Origin: Sabethes cyaneus
Lineage: Eukaryota > Arthropoda > Insecta > Diptera > Culicidae
Reading direction: 5' to 3'
DNA: 64,000 nucleotides
Assembly (NCBI RefSeq): GCF_943734655.1
Contig: NC_071354.1
Location: 173,572,411-173,636,410 of the forward strand
A model generated the notes under the pieces. The model was not told the DNA's origin and ran no database searches. It was given only the letters and a program-made list of their open reading frames with translations. Every line of letters starts with the position of its first letter. The stretch's first letter is position 1. A program made the translations under genes and the position numbers. Below are positions 1 through 10,429 of this stretch, piece after piece.

Positions 1-239
1 GGTAAATAGGTCTCGCACCTTATAATGAACGAAGTTCATTTGCGCTTAGGGAAACAACAAACTATCAATTATCTATACTCTATAGTAAATAGTTGGGTTG
101 CTTATTTTATTTTTTGTTTGATTAAAGTTATTAGCTACTTGCCAATTGATGTTTTTTATTGAATATTTATTTAGGCATTCCGAAAAAATTCGGCCTTTCG
201 TGATTCGGCCTTTTGTGTTTCGGCAATTCGGTACCATCC

Positions 240-730
240 TGTGTATAGCACTATGTGAGGATTTCGCGGAGCGTTATCAAGCCCGTTTGAAATACACAGG
301 GACTTCGACAAGGCTTTGGCATATCCTGTCTCATGTTCAACATGGAGCTAGGAGGTGTTATGAAACGTGCGGATTTCAACATGCGGGGCACGATCTTTAA
401 TAAATCTAGCCAATTTATCTGTTTCGCTGACGACATGGATAATGTCGAAAGAATGTTCCAGGCGGTTGCTGAACAGTATGCCAAACTCAAACGCAAAGCT
501 GAAGGTTGGGTTAGTAGAGACCACTAAAACCATTAACCTGATAGCAGGAGGAACCGAGCGCGATCGAGCTCGCCCCGGGCGTGTGGTAGTCGCGGGAATG
601 AGTTCGAGGTGAGGAACGAATTTGTATACCTCGGGTCGTTGATGTCGTTGAATAACAACTGCAGCAGAGAAATACGCAGATGTATTCTTGCCGGAAGTCG
701 TGCTTACCACGTGCTCCACAAGGCCCATAC
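240..730 (+). pseudogene. RTE-clade LINE fragment, RT domain, first part
   Basis: This is a decayed piece of a non-LTR retrotransposon reverse transcriptase. Around 400-440 the translation reads SQFICFADDMDNV, which matches the FADD catalytic block of the intact RTE at 50-53 kb (SQLLGFADDFDII). At about 618-700 it reads NEFVYLGSLMS followed by SREIRRCILAGSRAYH, the post-RT segment of the same family. Frameshifts and stops break the frame, so it cannot make protein. The copy is split by the element at 731-2045 and resumes beyond it. Confidence 0.85.
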
Positions 731-2045
731 CATGTAACCGTAAATATAACCGTACCGCCATCCGGGGTGAGATTGTGCCAAAAACCAAAAATGTTTATTT
801 GTGTTAATTTATTATATCTATAGAAACTGGTGACCTAAATTCACAATGATGATGAACACAATATATTTATTCATAACTTAGAGATAATTTTAGACAACTA
901 TTTAGCCTAAACAGGGTTTCAAAGTTCGCGATCAAAAATACGTGGAAATAATGCTTGTAAAAAATGTCCCGCATAAACCAACCCAAACAAGAAATCGCAT
1001 CAACTTGCTATCTTGAAGGTATATAAACTAATCATTTACAATGTATTGAAAGAATATTATGCGTTGGATAAGTTTTGACTACGAAAATAATATTTTTCGA
1101 AACTTTGTACTTTTCGAGCTTCACGGGGGTGAGATTGTGCCAAGCCAAAATGATCGATCCAATTTGTGGATTTCACATACACAACAAAAATACGTCAGTA
1201 TACACCAGCCCACTCACATTCTTTACTATTGAGCACAATATTTTGACAGTTAGATTGCATCATCAATTTTTGAGCAAACAGCATCATAGGTCTGCTAAAT
1301 AATTTAAACTTATTTTTACTTTTTCTCTGGAAATTTCAGAGTGATGAATAAACGCTCTAATTTAAGACGAATATATTATACCGTGTATAAACTGCCAGTT
1401 TTAAGGAGGGGAGAGGGGGTGGGATAGGCCACATGTTCTGCGGCCGCGGGTTCTCGAACGAAGTAATGGTTACTTTTGTTAAATGATCAAATAGGTATGT
1501 CCCCTTAGGATACACCCCTTCATATATCTCTCCATTGTTAACCCTAGAAACGCTACTGGCCATATAAAGGCTGCTCATTGACTACGAACTCATTTTTAGT
1601 TATTTCAGGCCTCTCAGGGTTATTTTCGTTCATACTTTTTGTATGGTGCGTTGTTTTTGGCTGACCCCCTGCCCCTAATAGTCCACTTAGTTCATGAACG
1701 GCCCCATGTGAACTACTTTATACTGATATTTATGTGTATTGTTTATAAACATGCTAATGTTCACTATTCACTGTTTAGATTTTTAGCCTAACTTTATGTT
1801 TTTGGCACAATGTCACCCCCTAGAAGGGGTGAGATTGTGCCAAAGTTCGTGCACTTCTAGTAAAATTAGGTTTCATTGTAACTAAACCATCTCTACGGTA
1901 GTTGTTTATTGAACAATTTAGTATATATTGACAGGTTTGAAATTAACTTAGCTCCTAAATTGTGTGTATACTGAACTAAAGAACAAAAATATCTGCTTTT
2001 TTGGCACAATCTCGCCCCGGATGACGGTACCGTAAATGTAACATG
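731..2045. mobile_element. Terminal-inverted-repeat DNA element (non-autonomous) inserted in an RTE fragment
   Basis: The two ends form an imperfect inverted repeat of roughly 45-50 bp. The left begins CATGTAAC and the right, read on the other strand, begins CATGTTAC; both lead into GTACCG then CCGGGG(T/C)GAGATTGTGCC. The motif GGGGTGAGATTGTGCC occurs forward near 765, 1126 and 1825 and inverted near 1801 and 2000, so the element has internal copies of its own ends, as if built from partial duplication. No transposase was seen. The ends join two parts of one RTE copy, which shows an insertion. The superfamily was not determined. Confidence 0.7.
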
Positions 2046-2504
2046 TATAAAACGCTAATAAGACTGGTAGTCCTCTACGGGGACGAAACGTGGACAATGC
2101 TCGACGGGGACTTTAAAGCACTTTTGGCTGTTTTTGAATGAACTATCTTTGATGGTGTATGTGAGAACGGTGATATGAAAGAAAAGGATGAACCACGATC
2201 TGGCGCAGCTTTTCGGCGAATCCAGTATACAGATAGTTTCCAAAGCTGGAAGTGTACAATGGGCGGGACATGTTGTGAGTATGCCGGACAATAATCCCAC
2301 AAAAATGGTGTTCGCCTCGAATCCGGTAGGTATCAGACACAGAGGTGCGCAGCGTGCTCAATGGTTAGACCAAATGGAGCAAGACCTGGAAAGTGTGGGA
2401 CATGCAAGAGGTTGGAGACGGGCAGCCATGGACCGAGTTTGTTGGCGGGACATGGTTTGCAGGTGAAATCCTAAAGGACACTGCACTAGGGTAAGTAAGT
2501 AAGT
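2046..2504 (+). pseudogene. RTE-clade LINE fragment, 3' part with TAAG tail
   Basis: This continues the RTE copy interrupted by the 731-2045 element. It encodes broken forms of the C-terminal RTE region: VQWAGHVVSMPDNNPTK around 2255-2305 and GWRRAAMDRVCWRDM around 2411-2455, equivalent to WAGHVVRMPD and NWRRVAQDRVEWRR of the intact copy. It ends in tandem TAAG repeats (2491-2504). Such short 3' tandem tails are typical of RTE elements. No intact frame remains. Confidence 0.85.
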
Positions 2505-3540
2505 GACAAGGTCTGAGGTGAAGAAGCGGGTGGCACTCTTGGCGTATGTCACGGTTCGAGCTGTTCATCTTAAGGTTCCTTACAGCTTGTCGCATTTTAC
2601 GAGAGCAGATTGGCAAAGAACTCTCAGAAGCGTTCATCAACACTACAACAAAGTGGAATTGTATTCCGGCTGGGATTCCACACATGGGGTATGCTTGGGA
2701 AAGGTTGGTAGTTGGCACGGTATGTCAAATCGATTATGAAGGGTACTTATTACGAAGGAAAATTGAACGATGAAGAGCTCTTGACGCTGGTTGTAAAGGT
2801 GGAGATCATTGTCAACGCGAGGTTTCTAACATACTTTCCATCAAAGCAAAGCAAAGCAAAGCCTAGGTGCTACATTCCGTTATCGAAACTTGACCTTCTG
2901 TTTTTATACGACAGACTTCGCAGCCAGCTGTTAGAGTACAGGACAATTGCAGGGCCAGTTGCTACGATCCTATTGACTCCAACAGCCTCTCCCAGCCGAG
3001 ATTCGAACATACGACGACTGGCTCATTAGGCCAGCGTCATACCTCGAAGCCAACTGGGAGACTTTCCATCATTGGCTTTATAAACCATGTAGTACCGAAT
3101 TGGGGCACAGGATTACAACAATCCCGCTCAACTCCATTAATGGGTATGAGCGGTCCGAAAACTGTGTACAGCAATCGGGGCCTGCCACAAAAGACGATCA
3201 TTAAGACTGTCGCAGTGGCCTTTTAACGCAATGCCCTTCTGGCATACAAAATAAAACATACTTTCCATTGAACTCCGAAGAGTCTTAAGTATTGATTCTT
3301 AATCACTTCCTTTTGGGACAATCTGGAGGAGCTCCGAAATGGTTCAGTGTAAACTAACCACAACAAATCGGTGACCTGGTCCTGGTGATAGGCATAACGA
3401 ATGGGTTCAAGGTAGAATAATACAGATTTTTTGGGCGTTGACGGAAGGGTTCGACAAGCTTCCGTACAGATGCATCAGGAAACCTTCATCCCTATAAACC
3501 GCTTGATTGATTAGCGGTCGGTTTCAATTTCGTTGGGTAT
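2505..3540 (+). pseudogene. BEL/Pao LTR retrotransposon remnant, integrase region
   Basis: Frameshifted pieces in order match the BEL/Pao integrase. They are VTVRAVHLKV and PYSLS near 2545-2590, KWNCIPAGIPHMGYAWERLV near 2652-2710, and LNDEELLTLVVKVE then IVNARFLTY near 2762-2835. After an inserted SINE come LNHFLLGQ-like residues (family hallmark LTPNHFLLG) near 3297-3325 and GDLVLVI near 3370-3390, the conserved block downstream of the integrase core. Several frame changes and stops are present. No LTRs were identified. Confidence 0.8.
2843..3060 (-). mobile_element. tRNA-derived SINE with 10-bp target duplication
   Basis: A 218-bp element on the minus strand is flanked by perfect copies of ACTTTCCATC at 2833-2842 and 3061-3070. 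Read on the minus strand it starts with a tRNA-like head: CTCCCAGTTGG, an A-box-like TGGCTTCGAGG, and a B box with GTTCGAATC. It ends in tandem GCTTT repeats. A second copy lies at 55,210-55,417 on the plus strand. SINEs of this type are transcribed by RNA polymerase III and mobilised by a LINE. It interrupts a BEL/Pao remnant. Confidence 0.88.
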
Positions 3541-3785
3541 GAAATGGAGAGAGTTACCTGGAAAGAGTGTCAAACATAGCTCTGACTCTCTCAAGCTCCC
3601 ACCTAGTGCCTCCACGCATATCTAAGTCAAATGATGACGGTCGATGACCTTACCCGGAAATGCTTCATGTACTTACTGAAGCAGCTAAGCTAAGCTGTTC
3701 TCCAGGTGAGGGGCGGCTCACACAGCGTCTGTCTCGAAACGGGCGGCTGAATATGAAATACTGTATCCCGCAAGCTATACCTAAG

Positions 3786-3863
3786 ATGGCAAACCCATCA
3801 GCGGGATGTATGTATCGCGACTCCGGTGAGGTAGTATACCGAAAACTCAATTACCACGAATAA
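3786..3863 (+). pseudogene. Tiny ATG-initiated ORF in the RTE leader
   Basis: A 25-codon frame begins MANPS and contains RDSGEVVY. Its start lies in the context AAGATGGCA, which recurs at the same relative place in the intact RTE at 50,405 (MAAPSRDSVV). The shared start and the MA-PS / RDS residues suggest a short ORF1 upstream of and close to the main ORF, as known in C. elegans RTE-1. Function is unknown, and the frame is too short to be convincing alone. Confidence 0.4.
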
Positions 3864-3926
3864 CGAAGAAAGAAATTCAGGACGGAACAATCGGTATAGG
3901 ACACGGCAAGGGACAAGGAAACGATG

Positions 3927-4774
3927 AAGGTATACTAATTGGAAACTTGGTACCTGGAATGTCCGAACTCTACATGAACCTGCATCAACTCGGAGTGGAG
4001 ATTGCTGCTATTCAGGAAGTTCAGTGGCCAAATTCCGGAGAAAGGGAGTTCCGTGCAGTAGACCCTATTGCAGGCACTTCTTTCAAGTACCACATCTACT
4101 ACAGTGGCGGTAAAAAAGCAGAACATGGAGTCGATTTCGTAGTGTAAACAGGGGGAAGGGAAAACAAAAGCAACGAGTTATCCGGTGGAGGCCCGTAGAT
4201 GACCGTATATGCGTGTTGAGGATTAAGGGTAAATCCTTCAACTACAGCCTAATCAATTTATACGCACCGACAAACAACAGGCAAATTTACAAATTTACAA
4301 CAGGCTTGAGAGGACCCAAAACACAACGTGAAAATCATCATCGGAGATGCAAATGCGCAGATCGGGAGGGAGGAATTCTTCCGTCCAGTCATTGGAAGAC
4401 ATAGCCTTCATTTGTCGACCAAAGATAACGGTCTGAGGCTCATAAATTTTGCCGCGGCCAGAGGAATGGCTATCTTGAGCACCTACTTTCCACGTTTGAA
4501 TATTCGGAAACACACCTGGAGGCATCCAAATGGAGACTCTAGCTCTCAGATCGATCATGTCTTGATTGACGGTCGACACTTTTCGGATGTTACCGATGTA
4601 CGGTCTTTTCGGGGACCAATTATCGACTCTGACCACTATCTCGTAGTGAGTAGGATTCGCGCAAGGCTGTCGAATACGGCGAAAACTCGCACTGAGAAGA
4701 CACTGCGTTTCAACATCCAGCGGTTAACGGCAGATGGCGTATCAATGGAGTGCGCCAGGAAGCTTAACCAATGA
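3927..4774 (+). pseudogene. RTE endonuclease (APE-type) domain, broken
   Basis: This is the decayed apurinic-endonuclease-like domain that would nick target DNA. Frame changes and a stop near 4145 separate an N-terminal part (GTWNVRTL, IAAIQEVQW) from a longer piece with GDANAQIGRE, SQIDHVLIDGRHF and DSDHYLVV. These match the metal-binding and DNase-I-like motifs of the domain. It ends at a premature stop after ARKLNQ. It is not functional. Confidence 0.85.
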
Positions 4775-4858
4775 ATCGCAGAACAGCGGGTAGAAGGAGA
4801 AGATATAAATGGGCTATGGAGGAACATCCATGGTGCCATCGAAACAGTTGCGAGAGAG

Positions 4859-5518
4859 GTGGTAGGCACGACGCGTGGAAGACAGCGTAACAGCTGGTTT
4901 GAAGCCGAATGCCAGACACTGACAGATAAAAAGAACCAGGCCAGAAATCGCACGCTCACTGCGGCAACGCGTCAAAACAGAGACAGGTACAGAGACACTA
5001 GAACTGCGGAAAAAAGAATCCATCGTCTAAAGAAACGCGAGTACGAGGAGCACGTGCTCGCCGGCGCAGAGGAGCGATACGCCAGCAACGACACACGGAG
5101 TTTCTATAAAACGGTGAGATGCAGGAATTTTGCCATGCGTGTGATGTGCAATGATAGTGCTGGCAACCTGCTTACCGACAAAACGGCGGTAGCAGCCAGG
5201 TGGAAGGAGCACTTTCAGACACTATTGAATGGAGAGGTAAATGCGGAGATCAGCAGGGACAGGATAGGCAATGTAAGCGATAGTCAAGGTGTGGAGCCAC
5301 CAACACAGGAGGAGGTTAAAAAGGCAATCAGTGAGCTGAAAAACGGTAAGGCTGCTGGGAAGGACGGTACCCCGGCTGAACTTCTAAAAGCGGGGAGCGA
5401 GCGGCTGTACGAATCAATCCACCGGATCATTGTCAGGATCTGGGAGGAAGAACAAATGCCGAAGGAGTGGTTCGACGGCCTCATTTGCCCAATTTTCAAA
5501 ACGGGACATCGACTGTAG
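4859..5518 (+). pseudogene. RTE linker and N-terminal RT region, broken
   Basis: The 219-codon open piece contains RNSWFEAECQTLTDKKNQAR, a lysine/arginine-rich linker, NDTRSFYKTV, WKEHFQTLLNGE, and KAAGKDGTPAELLKAG just before the RT core. It closes with the start of the RT block (GLICPIFKTGHRL) and a stop at 5516. The intact copy at 50-53 kb has the same order: DWFDGECQQAVEEKKNAW, NDTRKFYEKV, KAAGKDRLPAELYKHGGE. The piece is too truncated for activity. Confidence 0.85.
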
Positions 5519-6801
5519 TGTAAAAACTATCGAGGAATTACAATGCTCAATTCTGCCTACAAGGTGCTTTCCCGTATCCTGTCCTGCAGACTGAGACCGT
5601 TAGCGGAGTCCTTCGTCGGCGAGTACCAAGCGACCCTCACTCCACGACGGATCAGATGTTTACCCTGCGTCGGTTGCTAGACAAGTTCCGGGAGCAGAAC
5701 TTACAGACACACCATCTGTTTGTGGACTTTAAAGCGGCGTACGATTCAGTTAAACAAAATGAGCTGTGGCAGATAATGCTAGAACATGGTTTTCCGACGA
5801 AACTAGTTACGCTGATTTGTGCTACACTGGACGGATCCAAATCATGCGTTAAATTAGCGGGTGAGACCTCAACTGCTTTCGTGACGTTGGATGGACTGAA
5901 GCAAGGGGATGCACTCTCTAACCTGTTATTCAACATTGCCTTGGAAGGTGCATTACGAAGGGCAAACGTGGAAAGGAATGGAACTATCATCACGAAATCT
6001 CACATACTTCTTGGTTTTGCGGATGACGTCGATATCATCGGAATCAACCGTAGAGCAGTGAAAGAGGCCTTCAGGTCTTTTAAAAGGGAAGCGGCAAGAT
6101 TGGGACTTACCATTAACACCGCCAAAACGAAGTACGTGGTTATTGGTAGGGAACGTGGGAGCTCGAGTGGTGTTGGTACCGAGGTGGAGTTAGATGGGGA
6201 ACGATATGAAATAGTGGAGGAATTTATATACCTTGGTACACTCATGTGACATGTGACAACGATGTAAGCCGCGAAGTGAAATGACGAGTTGCACAGCTGC
6301 GAATCGGGCTTTCTACGGTTTACGTAGCCAGCTGAAGTCCCGTAGTTTGCAAATTCACACAAAACTGGCGCTCTACTGAACACTAATCCTCCCGGTGGTC
6401 CTTTATGGACACGAATCATGCACGTTAAAGAAAGCTGATCGGCGAGTGCTTGGGGTTTTTGAGCGTAAAGTTCTGCGATCTATACTTGGTGGCAAAATGG
6501 AAAATGAGGCGCATGAAACACGAGCTGTACCAAGTAGACAAATATGCTGATATAGTGAAGGTAGTGGAATGTGGCAGGCTGCGGTGGACTGGACACGTGG
6601 CCAGAATGTCCGATGAAAGAAAAGCCAAAACTATTTTCAACAGAGAACCAGGAAAAGGCAGTAGACTCCGAGGCAGACACCGCACCCGGTGAGTGTGTGC
6701 TGTCGAAGACACGTTCAGCTGGTGTTCGTGGGGATTGGAGAACGGCAGCCCAGGACCGACTGTACTGGAGGACCATAATTCATTCGGCGCAGGATCGGTA
6801 A
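5519..6801 (+). pseudogene. RTE reverse transcriptase core and C-terminal region, broken
   Basis: RT motifs are visible: NYRGITMLNSAYKVLS near 5526, FVDFKAAYDSVKQNELWQIM near 5722, LDGLKQGDALSN near 5890, the catalytic FADD in LGFADDVDII near 6010, and EEFIYLGTLM near 6215. Frame is lost after 6249. The tail reappears as RWTGHVARMSDE near 6580 and GDWRTAAQDRLYW near 6732. The catalytic aspartates survive, but frameshifts and stops rule out a working enzyme. Confidence 0.87.
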
Positions 6802-6835
6802 CGGACCGTTACCACTAAAGTAAAATAAGTAAGTT

Positions 6836-9107
6836 ATGGGTATATTTTACACGAAATACACTCAAAATTAAAATTTATGCAAGCGTCTTATTTTTGTGAT
6901 CATTCACTTTACTGACAGTTATTAGTAATTACTTATCACTACTCATCCTGTATAACTAAGCAACAAAGTTTGTTTTACCTAAATGCTGAAATTATTTACA
7001 TTCAAAAGTCTCGTACGGCAGGCCAGAAATGTTGAGTTTCATACTGCCTAACCACCTGAAAAATGATCGAATTCTTCTTACCAATTCATGTTTTTCTATA
7101 CCTATTGCTCGAATTGAAATAAATGTCTTTCATCTATGAATCCAAACTCGGAAATGATTTAATTCGACCATCAATTAGCCGAATTAGCGTCTCTGCTCGA
7201 TACGATAAATCAAAGCAGCAATCTTTGTGAAACATTTAAAAGCCATCCAAAAGCCATTCGGGACCATAAACTTGACCATGTGTTCAATCACATACAAACC
7301 CCCAAGCGAGCGTAGGCCAATATTTGATTAAATTAGCCGAAGCCATTATCGCTTCCATTCACCCCAGGCAAACCGCTCCACTGCTACAGCACATCGAGAG
7401 GAAAAAGATACCCCAACATGCATGCTGGCAAGGCACAGCATCATGCAATGAACATGTACCTAAATATACGTATACGTGAACACACTCAAAAATCAATGAT
7501 CCCAGACTGCGCAGCATAGCGAAGTGAGAGTTGCGAGCTGATCGTCCACCAAACTTACGTGCACTGCTGAAATGCAGAAGTTCACTTTCAACGCAATAAC
7601 CTGTAATGAGACCTTTCTCTGCTGCGCGTGTCGCGGCATCTCAGCTTCCTCAGCAGCTCGGGAGACCATAGGCGGCCCAGCTCAAGTGGCCGTCGACAAT
7701 AATTACCATTCGGGCGAAATTATGAATATGGTAACAACAGCAGATTTTCTGGCGTTTCACTCTCGCCAACAGGTACAGCCGAGGTACGGTCGTCTGCTGC
7801 TCTGCTTCTTCGCGATACTCACCGCCGCCCCGCGGAGCACCGGGCGGATGAATCTGAGACGGCATTTTTTGTTCGTTGTTTTTGCTGATTACTCATAACT
7901 TTCCATTTCGAATTCCAACATTTTGTGGCAGTGAAATGCCGGTGTAAACACGAAAAATAAAACTTTCGCATGCCTTCTCTGGTGGAGATTTGTTTTGCCT
8001 CTCCGAAAACTAACGTCCAGTGTTTCAAGCTAGTACCAGCAAACCAAGCATTGTCGTTTTATGTTATTTCCAAAATTATCTTTCTTGGCACGTTCAAGAA
8101 CGTGGGCTTATATACCGGAACCAGCACTGCTGAGGTGCCTCTGATACTGTGAACCATTGACGGGTTGCGGGTTTATAAACAGTAAACATTATGCCATGAA
8201 AAAATTCCTACGAAACAAAACCACCAGCGGAATTGTAAGGGTTTCCGTGTATAAACAATAAATTCTCGCAAACAATAGAGACATTTCAGTTCACTGCGTG
8301 GGCTGAAGCACACAGTCAAACAAAGGCATCATCCGCTTGCGGCAGAAAATTTTCGATGAGAAGAACTAAATGCCAAGAAACGAAAAGAGGAACTTGATAC
8401 CCACAACCAAGATCCGACCGACGCCGAGTGAGTGAAAATGGTAACACCATAAGACTCTTGAAATATGAAACAAGGAAGGTAAAACCATCGTTGCTGCAAA
8501 GGCCCGTAAAGAGGCGCAAAAAGGGGTCACACACACATACCTCGATAGCTCGTCTAGCACGGACCCGCCGCTGAGCTGGCGAGCGACGACGACGGTTTGT
8601 AGTCGCCATCCGAACGAATGAACGAACGAACAAACGAACGACAGAGTGCTGGGTAAATCGAGTCAGTTATACCGCTAGTTTTGATTTAATTATTGGCGTT
8701 TACCCATTTTTGGAATCTCGGTTGCTGGGTATCGTGTTCAAACGAAACCAGGCTTCTTCGTACCAATTTCACGTTCGAGAGAAATGTTCTGCTTTACAAT
8801 TTATCCGGAAATATTCGAGAAAAAAAATGGAATATTAAGCGATTTTTTGTAAATGGTTACCATTTAATAGAAAGATCTTTTCCTAAAACATGTAATTATC
8901 GTATTAAAATCAATATAAAAAAGAAAATGACTGAAATTCGCATCATTGACCATGACCATGAAGACCATTTGAAATTGAATCATATATGGAACAATTGTCA
9001 TTGAACTTTGAATAATTACCTTTGAAGCAAGAATTTCGAATTATTTTTTTTGACATCATTGGAGGGGAATTCAAAATAAATCATATTAGTAAGATGTTCC
9101 TGTTATA
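6836..9107. other. No recognised gene; AT-rich then less AT-rich unassigned DNA
   Basis: After the RTE tail the sequence is AT-rich to about 7,300. It then becomes more balanced (7,500-8,650), with short open frames that match nothing I recognise. An ACGA-type simple repeat lies near 8,617-8,640. I see no splice-supported exon, tRNA or clear transposon end. The 108-codon frame at 7,572-7,898 and the 105-codon minus frame at 8,316-8,633 have no domain or codon evidence. Confidence 0.5.
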
Positions 9108-9424
9108 TTGAACAGTAACAAAAACCCTTATTCTCCCTGTTGCCGGTTGTTACCGATAGCACAAGGTTTCGTAGGAAATTACCAGACGGTCTTCATGAGG
9201 GCTCACGCAGCTGCGGACCAAATTTGTACCATTCGACAGATCTTGCAGAAATGTCGGGACTACAACGTGCCCACGCACCACATCTTTATTGATTTCAAAG
9301 CAGCATACGATACTGTCGATCGAGACCAACTATGGCATATAATGCACGAACGCGGTTTTCCGGATAAACTGACGCAACTGATCTGAGCTACATTGACGAC
9401 GTATACATTTCGCGCACGACTTGC
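9108..9424 (+). pseudogene. RTE-clade LINE fragment (GAA-tail family), RT core
   Basis: The frame reads LPIAQGFVGNYQ, then CRDYNVPTHHIFIDF and KAAYDTVDRDQLWHIM, almost the same as the intact RTE at about 52,230-52,440. It breaks at a stop after DKLTQLI (about 9,385). Only the front of the RT core remains. The close match suggests a fairly young but heavily truncated copy. A Penelope-like remnant follows. Confidence 0.88.
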
Positions 9425-10425
9425 TGGCTTCATCAGTGCCTGTTTTTGAACTAAATTAAGCCTTAAAAATCGAAAAGATTAATGGAAATCAATGAATAAG
9501 AGGAGTGAAGAAGGAACTTTTAACTATAAGTTACTATCGTTGTTCTGTAGCTTTTGGTAGGTATTTGGAAAGCCAAGAGTAACCGTTCCCAGCGCCTTCG
9601 GTTAGTAAAGTGCAGGTGCAGGGGCATCTCTTTCTTTGCGTCGTTTGATGGTCAGCGGATGGTTATCATTCAAGAAGATACGCTCTGCCACCTTTAATCT
9701 AAATTGGTGCGATAGATCCTTTTCTATATTCTTGGATGCTTTCGCCACAATTGCCAAGTGTTCTTTTGTGCGAGTTTACAAATTTCTTCCCGTCTGACCG
9801 ATGTAAATCTTATTCAGTGTGGGCAACATTTTTTTCTAAGTCCACAATTTTTTCGAATTCTCAATAGAATATTTTTGGATACTTTTTAATTTCACGGAGG
9901 AGAGAATGTGTAGTTTCTTGTAGTTTGTTGTCCTCTGTGACTGAATTCAGTCGAGTTGCTCGGCGTGAATTATAGAATAGGGCCCTATGTGTATCACATG
10001 GTAAAAAGCTGCCATTTTACATTGGTACGAGTGATGGGACAAAATATGTATAGCTCACTTAGTATTAATAGGTTTCAGAAAAGTGTGCATGCTGTTTATA
10101 GTTGCTACAAACATTCCTCGTGTCTCTTTTTTGAGTATGCAGAAGATGTCATCGACATATTTCCACCAACTTTTCGTAACTGTTTTTGTTCCAGCTTTGA
10201 TTCAAAAATCGCCATGAACAGTTGCATCAAAACAGTAACAGCGGATTGCCCTTCGGTACTCCTTTCAATTGTATGTAGAGGTTACTCCTAAAAATGAAGT
10301 ATGGATATTGATTAAACCCTTAAGTCGTAGGCGAAATGCGTATCTGTTGTAATAACATTAATAGTGGCATTAAATTGTGAAAATAGTTTCGACTCTAACA
10401 ATCTTCTTCAATTTGTAGCCAAGCT
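9425..10425 (-). pseudogene. Penelope-like retroelement remnant (RT plus GIY-YIG)
   Basis: On the minus strand, a reverse-transcriptase block reads VTKSWWKYVDDIFC near 10,139-10,180. YVDD preceded by an aromatic run is typical of Penelope-like RTs. Downstream in minus order, near 9,760-9,830, it reads LNKIYIGQTGRKF followed by HKRTLG, the start of a GIY-YIG endonuclease domain. The order RT then GIY-YIG is that of Penelope-like elements. Stops and frameshifts abound, so the copy is dead. Its ends were not resolved. Confidence 0.8.
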
Positions 10426-10429
10426 AGGA

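Larger units (their letters stand above)
3664..6835 (+). mobile_element. RTE-clade LINE, nearly full-length but decayed (TAAG-tail family)
   Basis: One element can be followed from a leader through endonuclease, linker, reverse transcriptase and C-terminal region to a TAAG-type 3' tail at about 6826-6835. Broken frames encode, in order, GTWNVRTL (near 3950), GDANAQIGREEF (near 4340), IDHVLIDGRHF (near 4551), DSDHYLV (near 4630), KAAGKDGTPAELL (near 5350), FVDFKAAYDSV (near 5722), LGFADDVDIIG (near 6010) and WTGHVARMSDE (near 6586). Protein similarity to the 50-53 kb element is clear but moderate, and the tail differs (TAAG versus GAA). It is therefore a distinct family, shared with the minus-strand fragment at 53.9-55.0 kb. 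Confidence 0.88.

Noticed and set aside
7572..7898. 108-codon frame in a less AT-rich patch
   Set aside because: No domain or signal; an overlapping minus frame is similarly open.
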